DNA of 64,000 nucleotides from Stomorhina lunata (taxonomy: Eukaryota > Arthropoda > Insecta > Diptera > Rhiniidae), in the NCBI GenBank assembly GCA_933228675.1, contig OW121742.1, forward strand, positions 109,000,940 to 109,064,939, read 5' to 3'. A model generated the notes under the pieces. That model searched no databases. It was not told the DNA's origin and worked only from the letters and a program-made list of their open reading frames with translations. This document shows, piece after piece, positions 47,701 through 61,860 of the stretch. The position numbers were made by a program, and so were the translations under genes. Numbering within the stretch: the first letter of the stretch is position 1; every line of letters begins with the position of its first letter.

Positions 47701-50700
47701 TACTAATACTAATACTAATACTAATACTAATACTAATACTAATACTAATACTAATACTAATACTAATACTAATACTAATACTAATACTAATACTAATACT
47801 AATACTAATACTAATACTAATACTAATACTAATACTAATACTAATACTAATACTAATACTAATACTAATACTAATACTAATACTAATACTAATACTAATA
47901 CTAATACTAATACTAATACTAATACTAATACTAATACTAATACTAATACTAATACTAATACTAATACTAATACTAATACTAATACTAATACTAATACTAA
48001 TACTAATACTAATACTAATACTAATACTAATACTAATACTAATACTAATACTAATACTAATACTAATACTAATACTAATACTAATACTAATACTAATACT
48101 AATACTAATACTAATACTAATACTAATACTAATACTAATACTAATACTAATACTAATACTAATACTAATACTAATACTAATACTAATACTAATACTAATA
48201 CTAATACTAATACTAATACTAATACTAATACTAATACTAATACTAATACTAATACTAATACTAATACTAATACTAATACTAATACTAATACTAATACTAA
48301 TACTAATACTAATACTAATACTAATACTAATACTAATACTAATACTAATACTAATACTAATACTAATACTAATACTAATACTAATACTAATACTAATACT
48401 AATACTAATACTAATACTAATACTAATACTAATACTAATACTAATACTAATACTAATACTAATACTAATACTAATACTAATACTAATACTAATACTAATA
48501 CTAATACTAATACTAATACTAATACTAATACTAATACTAATACTAATACTAATACTAATACTAATACTAATACTAATACTAATACTAATACTAATACTAA
48601 TACTAATACTAATACTAATACTAATACTAATACTAATACTAATACTAATACTAATAGCTAATACTAATACTAATACTAATACTAATACTAATACTAATAC
48701 TAATACTAATACTAATACTAATACTAATACTAATACTAATACTAATACTAATACTAATACTAATACTAATACTAATACTAATACTAATACTAATACTAAT
48801 ACTAATACTAATACTAATACTAATACTAATACTAATACTAATACTAATACTAATACTAATACTAATACTAATACTAATACTAATACTAATACTAATACTA
48901 ATACTAATACTAATACTAATACTAATACTAATACTAATACTAATACTAATACTAATACTAATACTAATACTAATACTAATACTAATACTAATACTAATAC
49001 TAATACTAATACTAATACTAATACTAATACTAATACTAATACTAATACTAATACTAATACTAATACTAATACTAATACTAATACTAATACTAATACTAAT
49101 ACTAATACTAATACTAATACTAATACTAATACTAATACTAATACTAATACTAATACTAATACTAATACTAATACTAATACTAATACTAATACTAATACTA
49201 ATACTAATACTAATACTAATACTAATACTAATACTAATACTAATACTAATACTAATACTAATACTAATACTAATACTAATACTAATACTAATACTAATAC
49301 TAATACTAATACTAATACTAATACTAATACTAATACTAATACTAATACTAATACTAATACTAATACTAATACTAATACTAATACTAATACTAATACTAAT
49401 ACTAATACTAATACTAATACTAATACTAATACTAATACTAATACTAATACTAATACTAATACTAATACTAATACTAATACTAATACTAATACTAATACTA
49501 ATACTAATACTAATACTAATACTAATACTAATACTAATACTAATACTAATACTAATACTAATACTAATACTAATACTAATACTAATACTAATACTAATAC
49601 TAATACTAATACTAATACTAATACTAATACTAATACTAATACTAATACTAATACTAATACTAATACTAATACTAATACTAATACTAATACTAATACTAAT
49701 ACTAATACTAATACTAATACTAATACTAATACTAATACTAATACTAATACTAATACTAATACTAATACTAATACTAATACTAATACTAATACTAATACTA
49801 ATACTAATACTAATACTAATACTAATACTAATACTAATACTAATACTAATACTAATACTAATACTAATACTAATACTAATACTAATACTAATACTAATAC
49901 TAATACTAATACTAATACTAATACTAATACTAATACTAATACTAATACTAATACTAATACTAATACTAATACTAATACTAATACTAATACTAATACTAAT
50001 ACTAATACTAATACTAATACTAATACTAATACTAATACTAATACTAATACTAATACTAATACTAATACTAATACTAATACTAATACTAATACTAATACTA
50101 ATACTAATACTAATACTAATACTAATACTAATACTAATACTAATACTAATACTAATACTAATACTAATACTAATACTAATACTAATACTAATACTAATAC
50201 TAATACTAATACTAATACTAATACTAATACTAATACTAATACTAATACTAATACTAATACTAATACTAATACTAATACTAATACTAATACTAATACTAAT
50301 ACTAATACTAATACTAATACTAATACTAATACTAATACTAATACTAATACTAATACTAATACTAATACTAATACTAATACTAATACTAATACTAATACTA
50401 ATACTAATACTAATACTAATACTAATACTAATACTAATACTAATACTAATACTAATACTAATACTAATACTAATACTAATACTAATACTAATACTAATAC
50501 TAATACTAATACTAATACTAATACTAATACTAATACTAATACTAATACTAATACTAATACTAATACTAATACTAATACTAATACTAATACTAATACTAAT
50601 ACTAATACTAATACTAATACTAATACTAATACTAATACTAATACTAATACTAATACTAATACTAATACTAATACTAATACTAATACTAATACTAATACTA

Positions 50701-53700
50701 ATACTAATACTAATACTAATACTAATACTAATACTAATACTAATACTAATACTAATACTAATACTAATACTAATACTAATACTAATACTAATACTAATAC
50801 TAATACTAATACTAATACTAATACTAATACTAATACTAATACTAATACTAATACTAATACTAATACTAATACTAATACTAATACTAATACTAATACTAAT
50901 ACTAATACTAATACTAATACTAATACTAATACTAATACTAATACTAATACTAATACTAATACTAATACTAATACTAATACTAATACTAATACTAATACTA
51001 ATACTAATACTAATACTAATACTAATACTAATACTAATACTAATACTAATACTAATACTAATACTAATACTAATACTAATACTAATACTAATACTAATAC
51101 TAATACTAATACTAATACTAATACTAATACTAATACTAATACTAATACTAATACTAATACTAATACTAATACTAATACTAATACTAATACTAATACTAAT
51201 ACTAATACTAATACTAATACTAATACTAATACTAATACTAATACTAATACTAATACTAATACTAATACTAATACTAATACTAATACTAATACTAATACTA
51301 ATACTAATACTAATACTAATACTAATACTAATACTAATACTAATACTAATACTAATACTAATACTAATACTAATACTAATACTAATACTAATACTAATAC
51401 TAATACTAATACTAATACTAATACTAATACTAATACTAATACTAATACTAATACTAATACTAATACTAATACTAATACTAATACTAATACTAATACTAAT
51501 ACTAATACTAATACTAATACTAATACTAATACTAATACTAATACTAATACTAATACTAATACTAATACTAATACTAATACTAATACTAATACTAATACTA
51601 ATACTAATACTAATACTAATACTAATACTAATACTAATACTAATACTAATACTAATACTAATACTAATACTAATACTAATACTAATACTAATACTAATAC
51701 TAATACTAATACTAATACTAATACTAATACTAATACTAATACTAATACTAATACTAATACTAATACTAATACTAATACTAATACTAATACTAATACTAAT
51801 ACTAATACTAATACTAATACTAATACTAATACTAATACTAATACTAATACTAATACTAATACTAATACTAATACTAATACTAATACTAATACTAATACTA
51901 ATACTAATACTAATACTAATACTAATACTAATACTAATACTAATACTAATACTAATACTAATACTAATACTAATACTAATACTAATACTAATACTAATAC
52001 TAATACTAATACTAATACTAATACTAATACTAATACTAATACTAATACTAATACTAATACTAATACTAATACTAATACTAATACTAATACTAATACTAAT
52101 ACTAATACTAATACTAATACTAATACTAATACTAATACTAATACTAATACTAATACTAATACTAATACTAATACTAATACTAATACTAATACTAATACTA
52201 ATACTAATACTAATACTAATACTAATACTAATACTAATACTAATACTAATACTAATACTAATACTAATACTAATACTAATACTAATACTAATACTAATAC
52301 TAATACTAATACTAATACTAATACTAATACTAATACTAATACTAATACTAATACTAATACTAATACTAATACTAATACTAATACTAATACTAATACTAAT
52401 ACTAATACTAATACTAATACTAATACTAATACTAATACTAATACTAATACTAATACTAATACTAATACTAATACTAATACTAATACTAATACTAATACTA
52501 ATACTAATACTAATACTAATACTAATACTAATACTAATACTAATACTAATACTAATACTAATACTAATACTAATACTAATACTAATACTAATACTAATAC
52601 TAATACTAATACTAATACTAATACTAATACTAATACTAATACTAATACTAATACTAATACTAATACTAATACTAATACTAATACTAATACTAATACTAAT
52701 ACTAATACTAATACTAATACTAATACTAATACTAATACTAATACTAATACTAATACTAATACTAATACTAATACTAATACTAATACTAATACTAATACTA
52801 ATACTAATACTAATACTAATACTAATACTAATACTAATACTAATACTAATACTAATACTAATACTAATACTAATACTAATACTAATACTAATACTAATAC
52901 TAATACTAATACTAATACTAATACTAATACTAATACTAATACTAATACTAATACTAATACTAATACTAATACTAATACTAATACTAATACTAATACTAAT
53001 ACTAATACTAATACTAATACTAATACTAATACTAATACTAATACTAATACTAATACTAATACTAATACTAATACTAATACTAATACTAATACTAATACTA
53101 ATACTAATACTAATACTAATACTAATACTAATACTAATACTAATACTAATACTAATACTAATACTAATACTAATACTAATACTAATACTAATACTAATAC
53201 TAATACTAATACTAATACTAATACTAATACTAATACTAATACTAATACTAATACTAATACTAATACTAATACTAATACTAATACTAATACTAATACTAAT
53301 ACTAATACTAATACTAATACTAATACTAATACTAATACTAATACTAATACTAATACTAATACTAATACTAATACTAATACTAATACTAATACTAATACTA
53401 ATACTAATACTAATACTAATACTAATACTAATACTAATACTAATACTAATACTAATACTAATACTAATACTAATACTAATACTAATACTAATACTAATAC
53501 TAATACTAATACTAATACTAATACTAATACTAATACTAATACTAATACTAATACTAATACTAATACTAATACTAATACTAATACTAATACTAATACTAAT
53601 ACTAATACTAATACTAATACTAATACTAATACTAATACTAATACTAATACTAATACTAATACTAATACTAATACTAATACTAATACTAATACTAATACTA

Positions 53701-54679
53701 ATACTAATACTAATACTAATACTAATACTAATACTAATACTAATACTAATACTAATACTAATACTAATACTAATACTAATACTAATACTAATACTAATAC
53801 TAATACTAATACTAATACTAATACTAATACTAATACTAATACTAATACTAATACTAATACTAATACTAATACTAATACTAATACTAATACTAATACTAAT
53901 ACTAATACTAATACTAATACTAATACTAATACTAATACTAATACTAATACTAATACTAATACTAATACTAATACTAATACTAATACTAATACTAATACTA
54001 ATACTAATACTAATACTAATACTAATACTAATACTAATACTAATACTAATACTAATACTAATACTAATACTAATACTAATACTAATACTAATACTAATAC
54101 TAATACTAATACTAATACTAATACTAATACTAATACTAATACTAATACTAATACTAATACTAATACTAATACTAATACTAATACTAATACTAATACTAAT
54201 ACTAATACTAATACTAATACTAATACTAATACTAATACTAATACTAATACTAATACTAATACTAATACTAATACTAATACTAATACTAATACTAATACTA
54301 ATACTAATACTAATACTAATACTAATACTAATACTAATACTAATACTAATACTAATACTAATACTAATACTAATACTAATACTAATACTAATACTAATAC
54401 TAATACTAATACTAATACTAATACTAATACTAATACTAATACTAATACTAATACTAATACTAATACTAATACTAATACTAATACTAATACTAATACTAAT
54501 ACTAATACTAATACTAATACTAATACTAATACTAATACTAATACTAATACTAATACTAATACTAATACTAATACTAATACTAATACTAATACTAATACTA
54601 ATACTAATACTAATACTAATACTAATACTAATACTAATACTAATACTAATACTAATACTAATACTAATACTAATACTAA
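44736..54679 (+). repeat. (ACTAAT)n hexamer satellite, about 1,657 units
   Basis: Nearly 10 kb of the hexamer ACTAAT (minus strand ATTAGT, i.e. TTAGTA). I find only four phase breaks: TATACT at about 45936, an extra T near 46147, a missing A near 46490 and an extra G near 48657. The last ~6 kb (48658-54679) appear perfect. The right end reads TACTAACACTGATATTT. Because 6 is a multiple of three, thousands of codons are open (LVLV, ISIS, LILI); none is a gene. It begins 36 bp after the gap. Confidence 0.99.
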
Positions 54680-56115
54680 CACTGATATTTATTTCCTTTT
54701 GCTTCACTGTCCCTCTTATGTTTTGATCTTTTGTTTATTTGTGTATGTTTGTGGCTGTATGATTTTTTTAATCTTGTGTGTGAGTTTCAAAATGTCTGTG
54801 TTAAATTTTTAATTCATCTGAGTACGTGTGTGAGTGTTTTGGCCATTTAGTCTTAACGTGTGCTGGCAATCAACTAATTTTGTTTAAGTACAGAAAAGAT
54901 TTGACTAAAATTGTGTCTTTAAATTCATATGTAAGTGCTTACAATTGTTGTTTGCTACAATGTGTAGTTTATTTTTAATATCCATGATGTTGTCGTTGTT
55001 TGTGCTGCTGTTGGAAATGTGTTCGCTGTTCTTGCGACCAAGGTTAAAGACAAGAAGCTTTAAAACGTTTCTGTCCCCATGTTTTGTTGCTGTTTTAACA
55101 AAAATTAAGATTAAAATGCAAGATTTTTTGAAAGAGACTCGCAGAAATGGTTTTATTTTGTTCAGATTCAAAATTATTTTAATGTTTAAACTCATAATAG
55201 TCATTCGTTTTAGTTTTAAAGCGTTTGAAATAAAAAACTCATAAAATTTATGAGTGTCATTTTCGAAAAAAAAGATGTTTATCGCAGAACAAATAAATAC
55301 AAGGAGCTGAAAAGTTTTTAAAACTAACAAAAAGTCAGGAAAATCAGAGGGAAAATGGTAGCATAGAAGGACAGGTAGGAGGGACAGATGGAAGGCCAGA
55401 CATTTAACTACAAATTTATTTCTTAAAATGCTATAATATTTCAAGTTCTTATCCGATTTTGCTATAACTTTGTAAATATTAATTTAACACTAAATTTTGC
55501 TTGTTCCAAAAAAAAAAACAATTGAATTCTCCCCCAAAAATTGAAAAAAACTTTTATTAAAAGTTTTCTGTTCTTTTCTTCTTTGGAAACATAAAATTGG
55601 GGGTGTCATATCGAAATCTGAATGGTCAATAAAATACAAGTGTCATAAATTTTTCTAGCTAAAAACATACAAAAAAATATAACAATATTCCATAAAAGCA
55701 ACAACTTTAAGTAAGAAAATCACAGCAAAAGGGGGAACAAAAATTAAAACTTAGAAGAAAACTCCAAAAAGATACGAAAATAAACGCCAAAGACTTACTA
55801 ATTGTTTTAACAATAAAATGGCTGATTGTGAAAAAAACTTTAGCCAAAAAAAAACTTAAATTGAATGCTTCAATAAATGAAGCAGCTGCAAAGGACAAGC
55901 AAAAAGGATCAATGGGAGGGAACATATGAACGGACTTATAAAAGAAAAACTTATTTTTAAGTCATTTATTTTAGCAGATTAGCAATATCGAAGGGTTATT
56001 AGAGCAGAAAGTTTTTGGAAGATTTCAAAAAGAAAACGGATAGAAAACATTAGCCAAACTACTTAAGATGACAATAATTGAAATTTACGAAAAACAATTC
56101 AAGACAGACAGAAAA
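54680..56115. other. AT-rich unique island with an ambiguous 179-codon minus-strand frame
   Basis: The minus strand is open from 55444 to 54905 (179 codons), the longest non-repeat frame in the window. The plus strand also has a 99-codon frame inside it (54945-55244). The minus frame ends in an asparagine/serine-rich stretch (SNSSTNNDNIMDIKNK) that reflects CAACA-type composition. No domain, signal or convincing splice site is visible. A smaller minus frame (55707-55925) is phenylalanine-rich because of A-runs on the plus strand. I see no supported gene. Confidence 0.4.
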
Positions 56116-57825
56116 ATAGTTAAAACTATAGAAAAGTTGATACAAAGTAAACCTTTCTAAAGAAAAGTTGACGAAAGCCAAACTTTTCAAAAGAAAAGTT
56201 GACGAAATACAAACATTTTTAAAGCCTTCTATAGAAACATTGACGATAGGAAGACTTTTCTAAAGAAAAATTGACGATAGGAAGGCTTTTCTAAAGTAAA
56301 GTTGATGATATGAAGACTTTTCTAAAAAAAAGTTGACGATAGGAAGACTTTTCTATAGAAAAGTTGACGATAGGAAGACTTTTCTATAGAAAAGTTAACG
56401 ATAGGAAGACTTTTCTATAGAAAAGTTGACGATATGAAGACTTTTCTATAGAAAACTTGACGATAGGAAGACTTTTCTATAGAAAAGTTGACGATAGGAT
56501 GACTTTTCTATAGAAAAGTTAATGATAGGATGACTTTTCTATAGAAAAGTTGATGATAGGATGACTTTTCTATAGAAAAGTTGATGATAGGATGACTTTT
56601 CTATAGAAAAGTTGATGATAGGAAGACTTTTCTATAGAAAAGTTGACGACAGGAAGACTTTTCTAAAGAAAAGTTGACCAAAGGAAGACTTTTTCTATAG
56701 AAAAATTTACAAAGAAAGACCTTTTCTATAGAAAAGTTGACGATAGGAAGATACTTCTGACGATAGGAAGACATTTTAATAGAAAAGTTGACGATACGAA
56801 GACATTTCTTAAGAAAAGTTGAGGATAGGAAGACATTTCTATAGAAAAGTTGAGGATAGGAAGACTTTTCTATAGAAAAGTTGACCAAAGGAAGACTTTT
56901 CTATAGAAAAGTTGACCAAAGGAAGACTTTTCTATAGAAAAGTTGACCAAAGGAAGACTTTTCTATAGAAAAGTTGACCAAAGGAAGACTTTTCTATAAA
57001 AAAGTTGACCAAAGGAAGACTTTTCTATAAAAAAGTTGACCAAAGGAAGACTTTTCTATAGAAAAGTTGACCAAAGGAAGACTTTTCTATAGAAAAGTTG
57101 ACCAAAGGAAGACTTTTCTATAGAAAAGTTGACCAAAGGAAGACTTTTCTATAGAAAAGTTGACCAAAGGAAGACTTTTCTATAGAAAAGTTGACCAAAG
57201 GAAGACTTTTCTATAGAAAAGTTGACCAAAGGAAGACTTTTCTATAGAAAAGTTGACCAAAGAAAGACTTTTCTATAGAAAAGTTGACCAAAGAAAGACT
57301 TTTCTATAGAAAAGTTGACCAAAGAAAGACTTTTCTATAGAAAAGTTGACCAAAGAAAGACTTTTCTATAGAAAAGTTGACCAAAGAAAGACTTTTCTAT
57401 AGAAAAGTTGACCAAAGGAAGACTTTTCTATAGAAAAGTTGACCAAAGGATGACTTTTCTATAGAAAAGTTGACCAAAAGAAGACTTTTCTAAAGAAAAG
57501 TTGACCAAAGGAAATTTTTTCTATAGAAAAGTTGACCAAAGAAAGACTTTTCTATAGAAAAGTTGACCAAAGGAAGACTTTACTACAGAAAAGTTGACCA
57601 AAGGAAGACTTTTCTATAGAAAAGTTGACCAAAGGAAGACTTTTCTATAGAAAAGTTGACCAAAGGAAGACTTTTTTATAGAAAAGTTGACCAAAGGAAG
57701 ACTTTTTTATAGAAAAGTTGACAATAGGAAGAATTTTCTATAGAAAAAATGACGATAGGAAGAATTTTCTATAGAAAAGTTGACGATAGGAAGAATTTTC
57801 TATAGAAAAGTTGACGATATTCTGT
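56116..57825 (+). repeat. 31-bp satellite, GACGATAGG then GACCAAAGG subfamilies
   Basis: About 55 units. The left portion (56116-56870) is GACGATAGG/GATGATAGG, the middle (56880-57710) is highly homogeneous GACCAAAGG, and the last four units return to GACGATAGG with a GAATTTTC variant. Same palindromic core and 31-bp period. The minus frame 56601-56888 is a repeat translation. Confidence 0.97.
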
Positions 57826-58380
57826 GATAGTCCTTAATTTAAAAAAATTAGGTCTTTCTATTTTAATTTAGTTCTAAAGCATTTGAAAAAGGAAAATGAA
57901 TTTATTTCCAAAAGATGTCCATGAATACTTGAGACCTAACCAATTCTTGTATTTACTTAGGAAAAGCTTAGACATGTTATTAAGCCATTTAACCTTATTT
58001 TTTCTTCTTCAAAATTGTAAGTGGTATATGTAGGTTGTAATAAACTTAAATCTTCTGGTTTTAGTAGAAAACTTAATAATTAAGGTAACTTAACTGTAGA
58101 AAACTTTTCTAGTTTATACATATTTTAAAGTTTGCAAGTGTTTAGTTGTGATACCGGTCAGATATTAGGTAAGTATTTAGGAACTATCTGTCTGTGTGCT
58201 ACTTCCTTTTTTCTGTATGTTAAATGGTTTTTCTATGTATTGCAGTCAATTAACAATTTTGTGAAGGAAAATAGGAGTAAAAGTAAAATAAATCTAGCAA
58301 CAAAATGGTTGTATATATGACAAAGTAAAGTGCAGTCTTTGCATAGGAATTTATTAACAGTGAAGTTGGATTTAGGAAAA
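57826..58380. other. Unique spacer with a GTAAGTATTT donor-like site
   Basis: Between two 31-bp arrays. ATTAG/GTAAGTATTT at about 58164-58178 (plus strand) is a very good 5' splice-site match, but no supported exon precedes it. The 62-codon frame 58132-58320 has no ATG at its first codon and no recognised motif. Confidence 0.4.
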
Positions 58381-60675
58381 TGTTTTTTGGAAGACTATTC
58401 TATATAAAAGTTGACCAATGGAAGACTTTTCTTTAGAAAAGTTGACCAAAGGAAGACTTTTCTAGAGAAAAGTTGACCAAAGGAAGACTTTTCTAGAGAA
58501 AAGTTGACCAAAGGAAGACTTTTCTATAGAAAAGTTAACCAAAGGAAGACTTTTCTATAGAAAAGTTGACCAAAGGAAGACTTTTCTATAGAAAAGTTGA
58601 CAAAAGGAAGACTTTTCTATAGAAAAGTTGAACAAAGGAAGACTTTTCTATAGAAAAGTTGACCAAAGGAAGACTTTTCTATAGAAAAGTTGACCAAAGG
58701 AAGACTTTTCTATAGAAAAGTTGACCAAAGGAACCTTTGCTATAGAAAAGTTGACCAAAGGAACCTTTGCTATAGAAAAGTTGACCAAAGGAAGACTTTT
58801 CTATAGAGAAGTTGACCAAAGGAAGACTTTTCTATAGAAAAGTTGACCAAAGGAAGACTTTTCTATAGAAAAGTTGACCAAAGGAAGACTTTTCTATAGA
58901 AAAGTTGACCAAAGGAAGACTTTTCTATAGAAAAGTTGACCAAGGGAAGACTTTTCTATAGAAAAGTTGACCAAAGGAAGACTTTTCTATAGAAAAGTTG
59001 ACCAAAGGAAGACTTTTCTATAGAAAAGTTGACCAAAGGAAGACTTTTCTATAGAAAAGTTGACCAAAGCAAGACTATTCTATAGAAAAGTTGACCAAAG
59101 GAAGACTTTTCTATAGAAAAGTTGACCAAAGGAAGACTTTGCTATAGAAAAGTTGACCAAAGGAACCTTTGCTATAGAAAAGTTGACCAAAGGAACCTTT
59201 GCTATAGAAAAGTTGACCAAAGGAACCTTTGCTATAGAAAAGTTGACCAAAGGAAGACTTTTCTATAGAAAAGTTGACCAAAGGAAGACTTTTCTATAGA
59301 AAAGTTGACCAAAGGAAGACTTTTCTATAGAAAAGTTGACCAAAGGAAGACTTTTCTATAGAAAAGTTGACCAAAGGAAGACTTTTCTATAGAAAAGTTG
59401 ACCAAAGGAAGACTTTTCTATAGAAAAGTTGACCAAAGGAAGACTTTTCTATAGAAAAGTTGACCAAAAGAAGACTTTTCTATAGAAAAGTTGACCAAAG
59501 GAAGACTTTTCTATAGAAAAGTTGACCAAAGGAAGACTATTCTATAGAAAAGTTGACCAAAGGAAGACTATTCTATAGAAAAGTTGACCAAAGGAAGACT
59601 TTTCTATAGAAAAGTTGACCAAAGGAAGACTTTTCTATAGAAAAGTTGACCAAAGGAAGACTTTTCTATAGAAAAGTTGACCAAGGAAGACTTTTCTATG
59701 GAAAAATTGACCAAAGGAAGACTTTTCTATAGAAAAGTTGACCAAAGGAAGACTTTTCTATAGAAAAGTTGACCAAAGGAAGACTTTTCTATAGAAAAGT
59801 TGACCAAAGGAAGACTTTTCTATAGAAAAGTTGACCAAAGGAAGACTTTTCTATAGAAAAGTTGACCAAAGGAAGACTTTTCTATAGAAAAGTTGACCAA
59901 AGGAAGACTTTTCTATAGAAAAGTTGACCAAAGGAAGACTTTTCTATAGAAAAGTTGACCAAGGGAAGACTTTTCTATAGAAAAGTTGACCAAAGGAAGA
60001 CTTATCTATAGAAAAGTTGACCAAAGGAAGACTTTTCTATAGAAAAGTTGACCAAAGGAAGACTTTTCTATAGAAAAGTTGACCAAAGGAAGACTTTTCT
60101 ATAGAAAAGTTGACCAAAGGAAGACTTTTCTATAGAAAAGTTGACCAAAGGAAGACTTTTCTATAGAAAAGTTGACCAAAGGAAGACTTTTTTATAGAAA
60201 AGTTGACCAAAGGAAGACTTTTCTATAGGAATGTTGACCAAAGGAAGACTTTTCTATAAAAGAGTTGACCAAAGAAAGACTTTGCTAGAGAAAAGTTGAC
60301 CAAACTGAGACTTTTGTAGAGAAAATTTGAACAAAGGAAGACTTTTCTATAGAAAACTTGACCAAAGGTAGACTTTTCTATAAAAAAGTTGACCAAAGGA
60401 AGACTTTTGCTTAGAAAAGTTGACCAAAGAAAGACTTTTCTTTAGAAAAGTTGACCAAAGGAAAACTTTTCTCTTGAAAAGTAGACCAAAGAAAGACTTT
60501 TTATAGAAAATTGACTACAGGGAGACTTTTTCTATAGAAAAGTTTAGTAAAGGAAGACTTTTTCTATAGAGAAGTTGACCAAAGGAATACTTTTTCTATA
60601 CAAATTTTGAACAAAGGAAGACTTTTTCACCAAAGGAAAACTTTTGCATAGAAAAGTTGACCAAACTGAGAGAAG
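58381..60675 (+). repeat. 31-bp satellite, GACCAAAGG subfamily, largest array
   Basis: About 74 units, very homogeneous. A 30-bp variant (GGAACCTTTGCTATAG) occurs in clusters at about 58730-58785 (two units) and 59155-59240 (three units), showing local block amplification. The right end (60240-60675) degenerates. Confidence 0.97.
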
Positions 60676-61860
60676 GTTCTCGATTGATTTCAAACACTTT
60701 TTATTATGCACTTTATTTTTTTTCACTCCTAGAAATATGCTTTAGTTTTTTTTTTCGAAAGCAACCATACATTTCCGTTTTCTATATCACTCTTACTCTT
60801 ATTACTGCAATTACAATTACAACTACAACTCATGTAGTTGTACAAGACAAAACAAACACTGCATTACAACAACACAGACAAACTATCGCACATATCTATG
60901 AACATATTTAAATGTGTATGTATTTGCTTTAAAGCTGGCAGATTTGTAACAAAGTGGGTGAACTAACGGAATTAAAGGTGAGAGGAAGATTTTATAAAGG
61001 GAGTATTAGCATGTGTGTGTGTTTTTGTTATATTAAAGTACTTTTATAAAAGAAGAGCAAAATATATAGGCATTTGTACGTATGTAAGCATTCTATAGTC
61101 CCATTTATTTGCCTTTTATTTGTAACAGACTAACAAACTCTGGCAAAGAGAAAGTCTGAATCAGGCCATAAAATTTATAGATGTCTGAGCTAAATTCAAA
61201 AATGTATGTTTGCTGTTTTAACACCAATAGGCAGACACATAGACATCTGCACACTAACACACATAAAAAAACACTTGAATCTGTTTTTATAACTTCAAAT
61301 TTTTACAGAGTTCAACTCTAGTAAAAAAGGAAAAATGTTTGAAATTTTTTAAGGGATTTGTTTTGGAGTTTGGAGCACATTTATTATGACAAGAAGCTAA
61401 CAAAAATCCAACTGTGTTAACAAGCTTTTATTTTTTCCAAATGATTAAACTTTTAGGATTCAAAATTTATAAAGATTTGCTTAGTTTTAAAAAATAAATT
61501 GGCATCATAGGTATAAAATTATTAAATTTTATTTAAAATTTAAATTTCAATTCAAAATTATTATAAAGAAATTCAAATACTTGAAATTATGCTTCAATCT
61601 CTTATCTATTGTATTCCACAAATGTTTTCTTTGTATTAAAAATACATTAAATATTAAACAAAACATTTATTAGGAAAAACAAATAAAATTGCATAAATTT
61701 ATTTTTGGCTACAAAAGTAAATAAATGTTATAAATTAATATAAATGTAAGAAGTAGATGTAAAACAAATCCCTTTAAATTATTAATAAAGTCTGTTAGTT
61801 AATATAAAAAAAATTTGCATGAGGGTTATAAGAGAAGGTCTCAAAATATAAGAATATAGA
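60676..61860. other. Unique AT-rich island
   Basis: Contains an ACAACTACAACTC/ACAACAACACAG-rich segment (about 60810-60900) of UTR-like composition and a short TG run near 61010. The frame 60657-60911 begins inside the satellite and has no motif. Nothing else is recognised. Confidence 0.45.

Noticed and set aside
44456..54707. Enormous open frames (up to ~3,400 codons) across the hexamer array
   Set aside because: They are translations of ACTAAT/ATTAGT (LV, IS, LI dipeptides). The longest also crosses the 200-N gap. No start context or non-repeat sequence supports them.
54905..55444. 179-codon minus-strand frame as a gene
   Set aside because: No domain, a competing frame on the other strand, and composition explained by AT richness and CAACA words. 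Left as an ambiguous region rather than a CDS.
60657..60911. 84-codon plus-strand frame
   Set aside because: Its first codons are satellite sequence and the rest is threonine-rich low complexity; no supporting signal.
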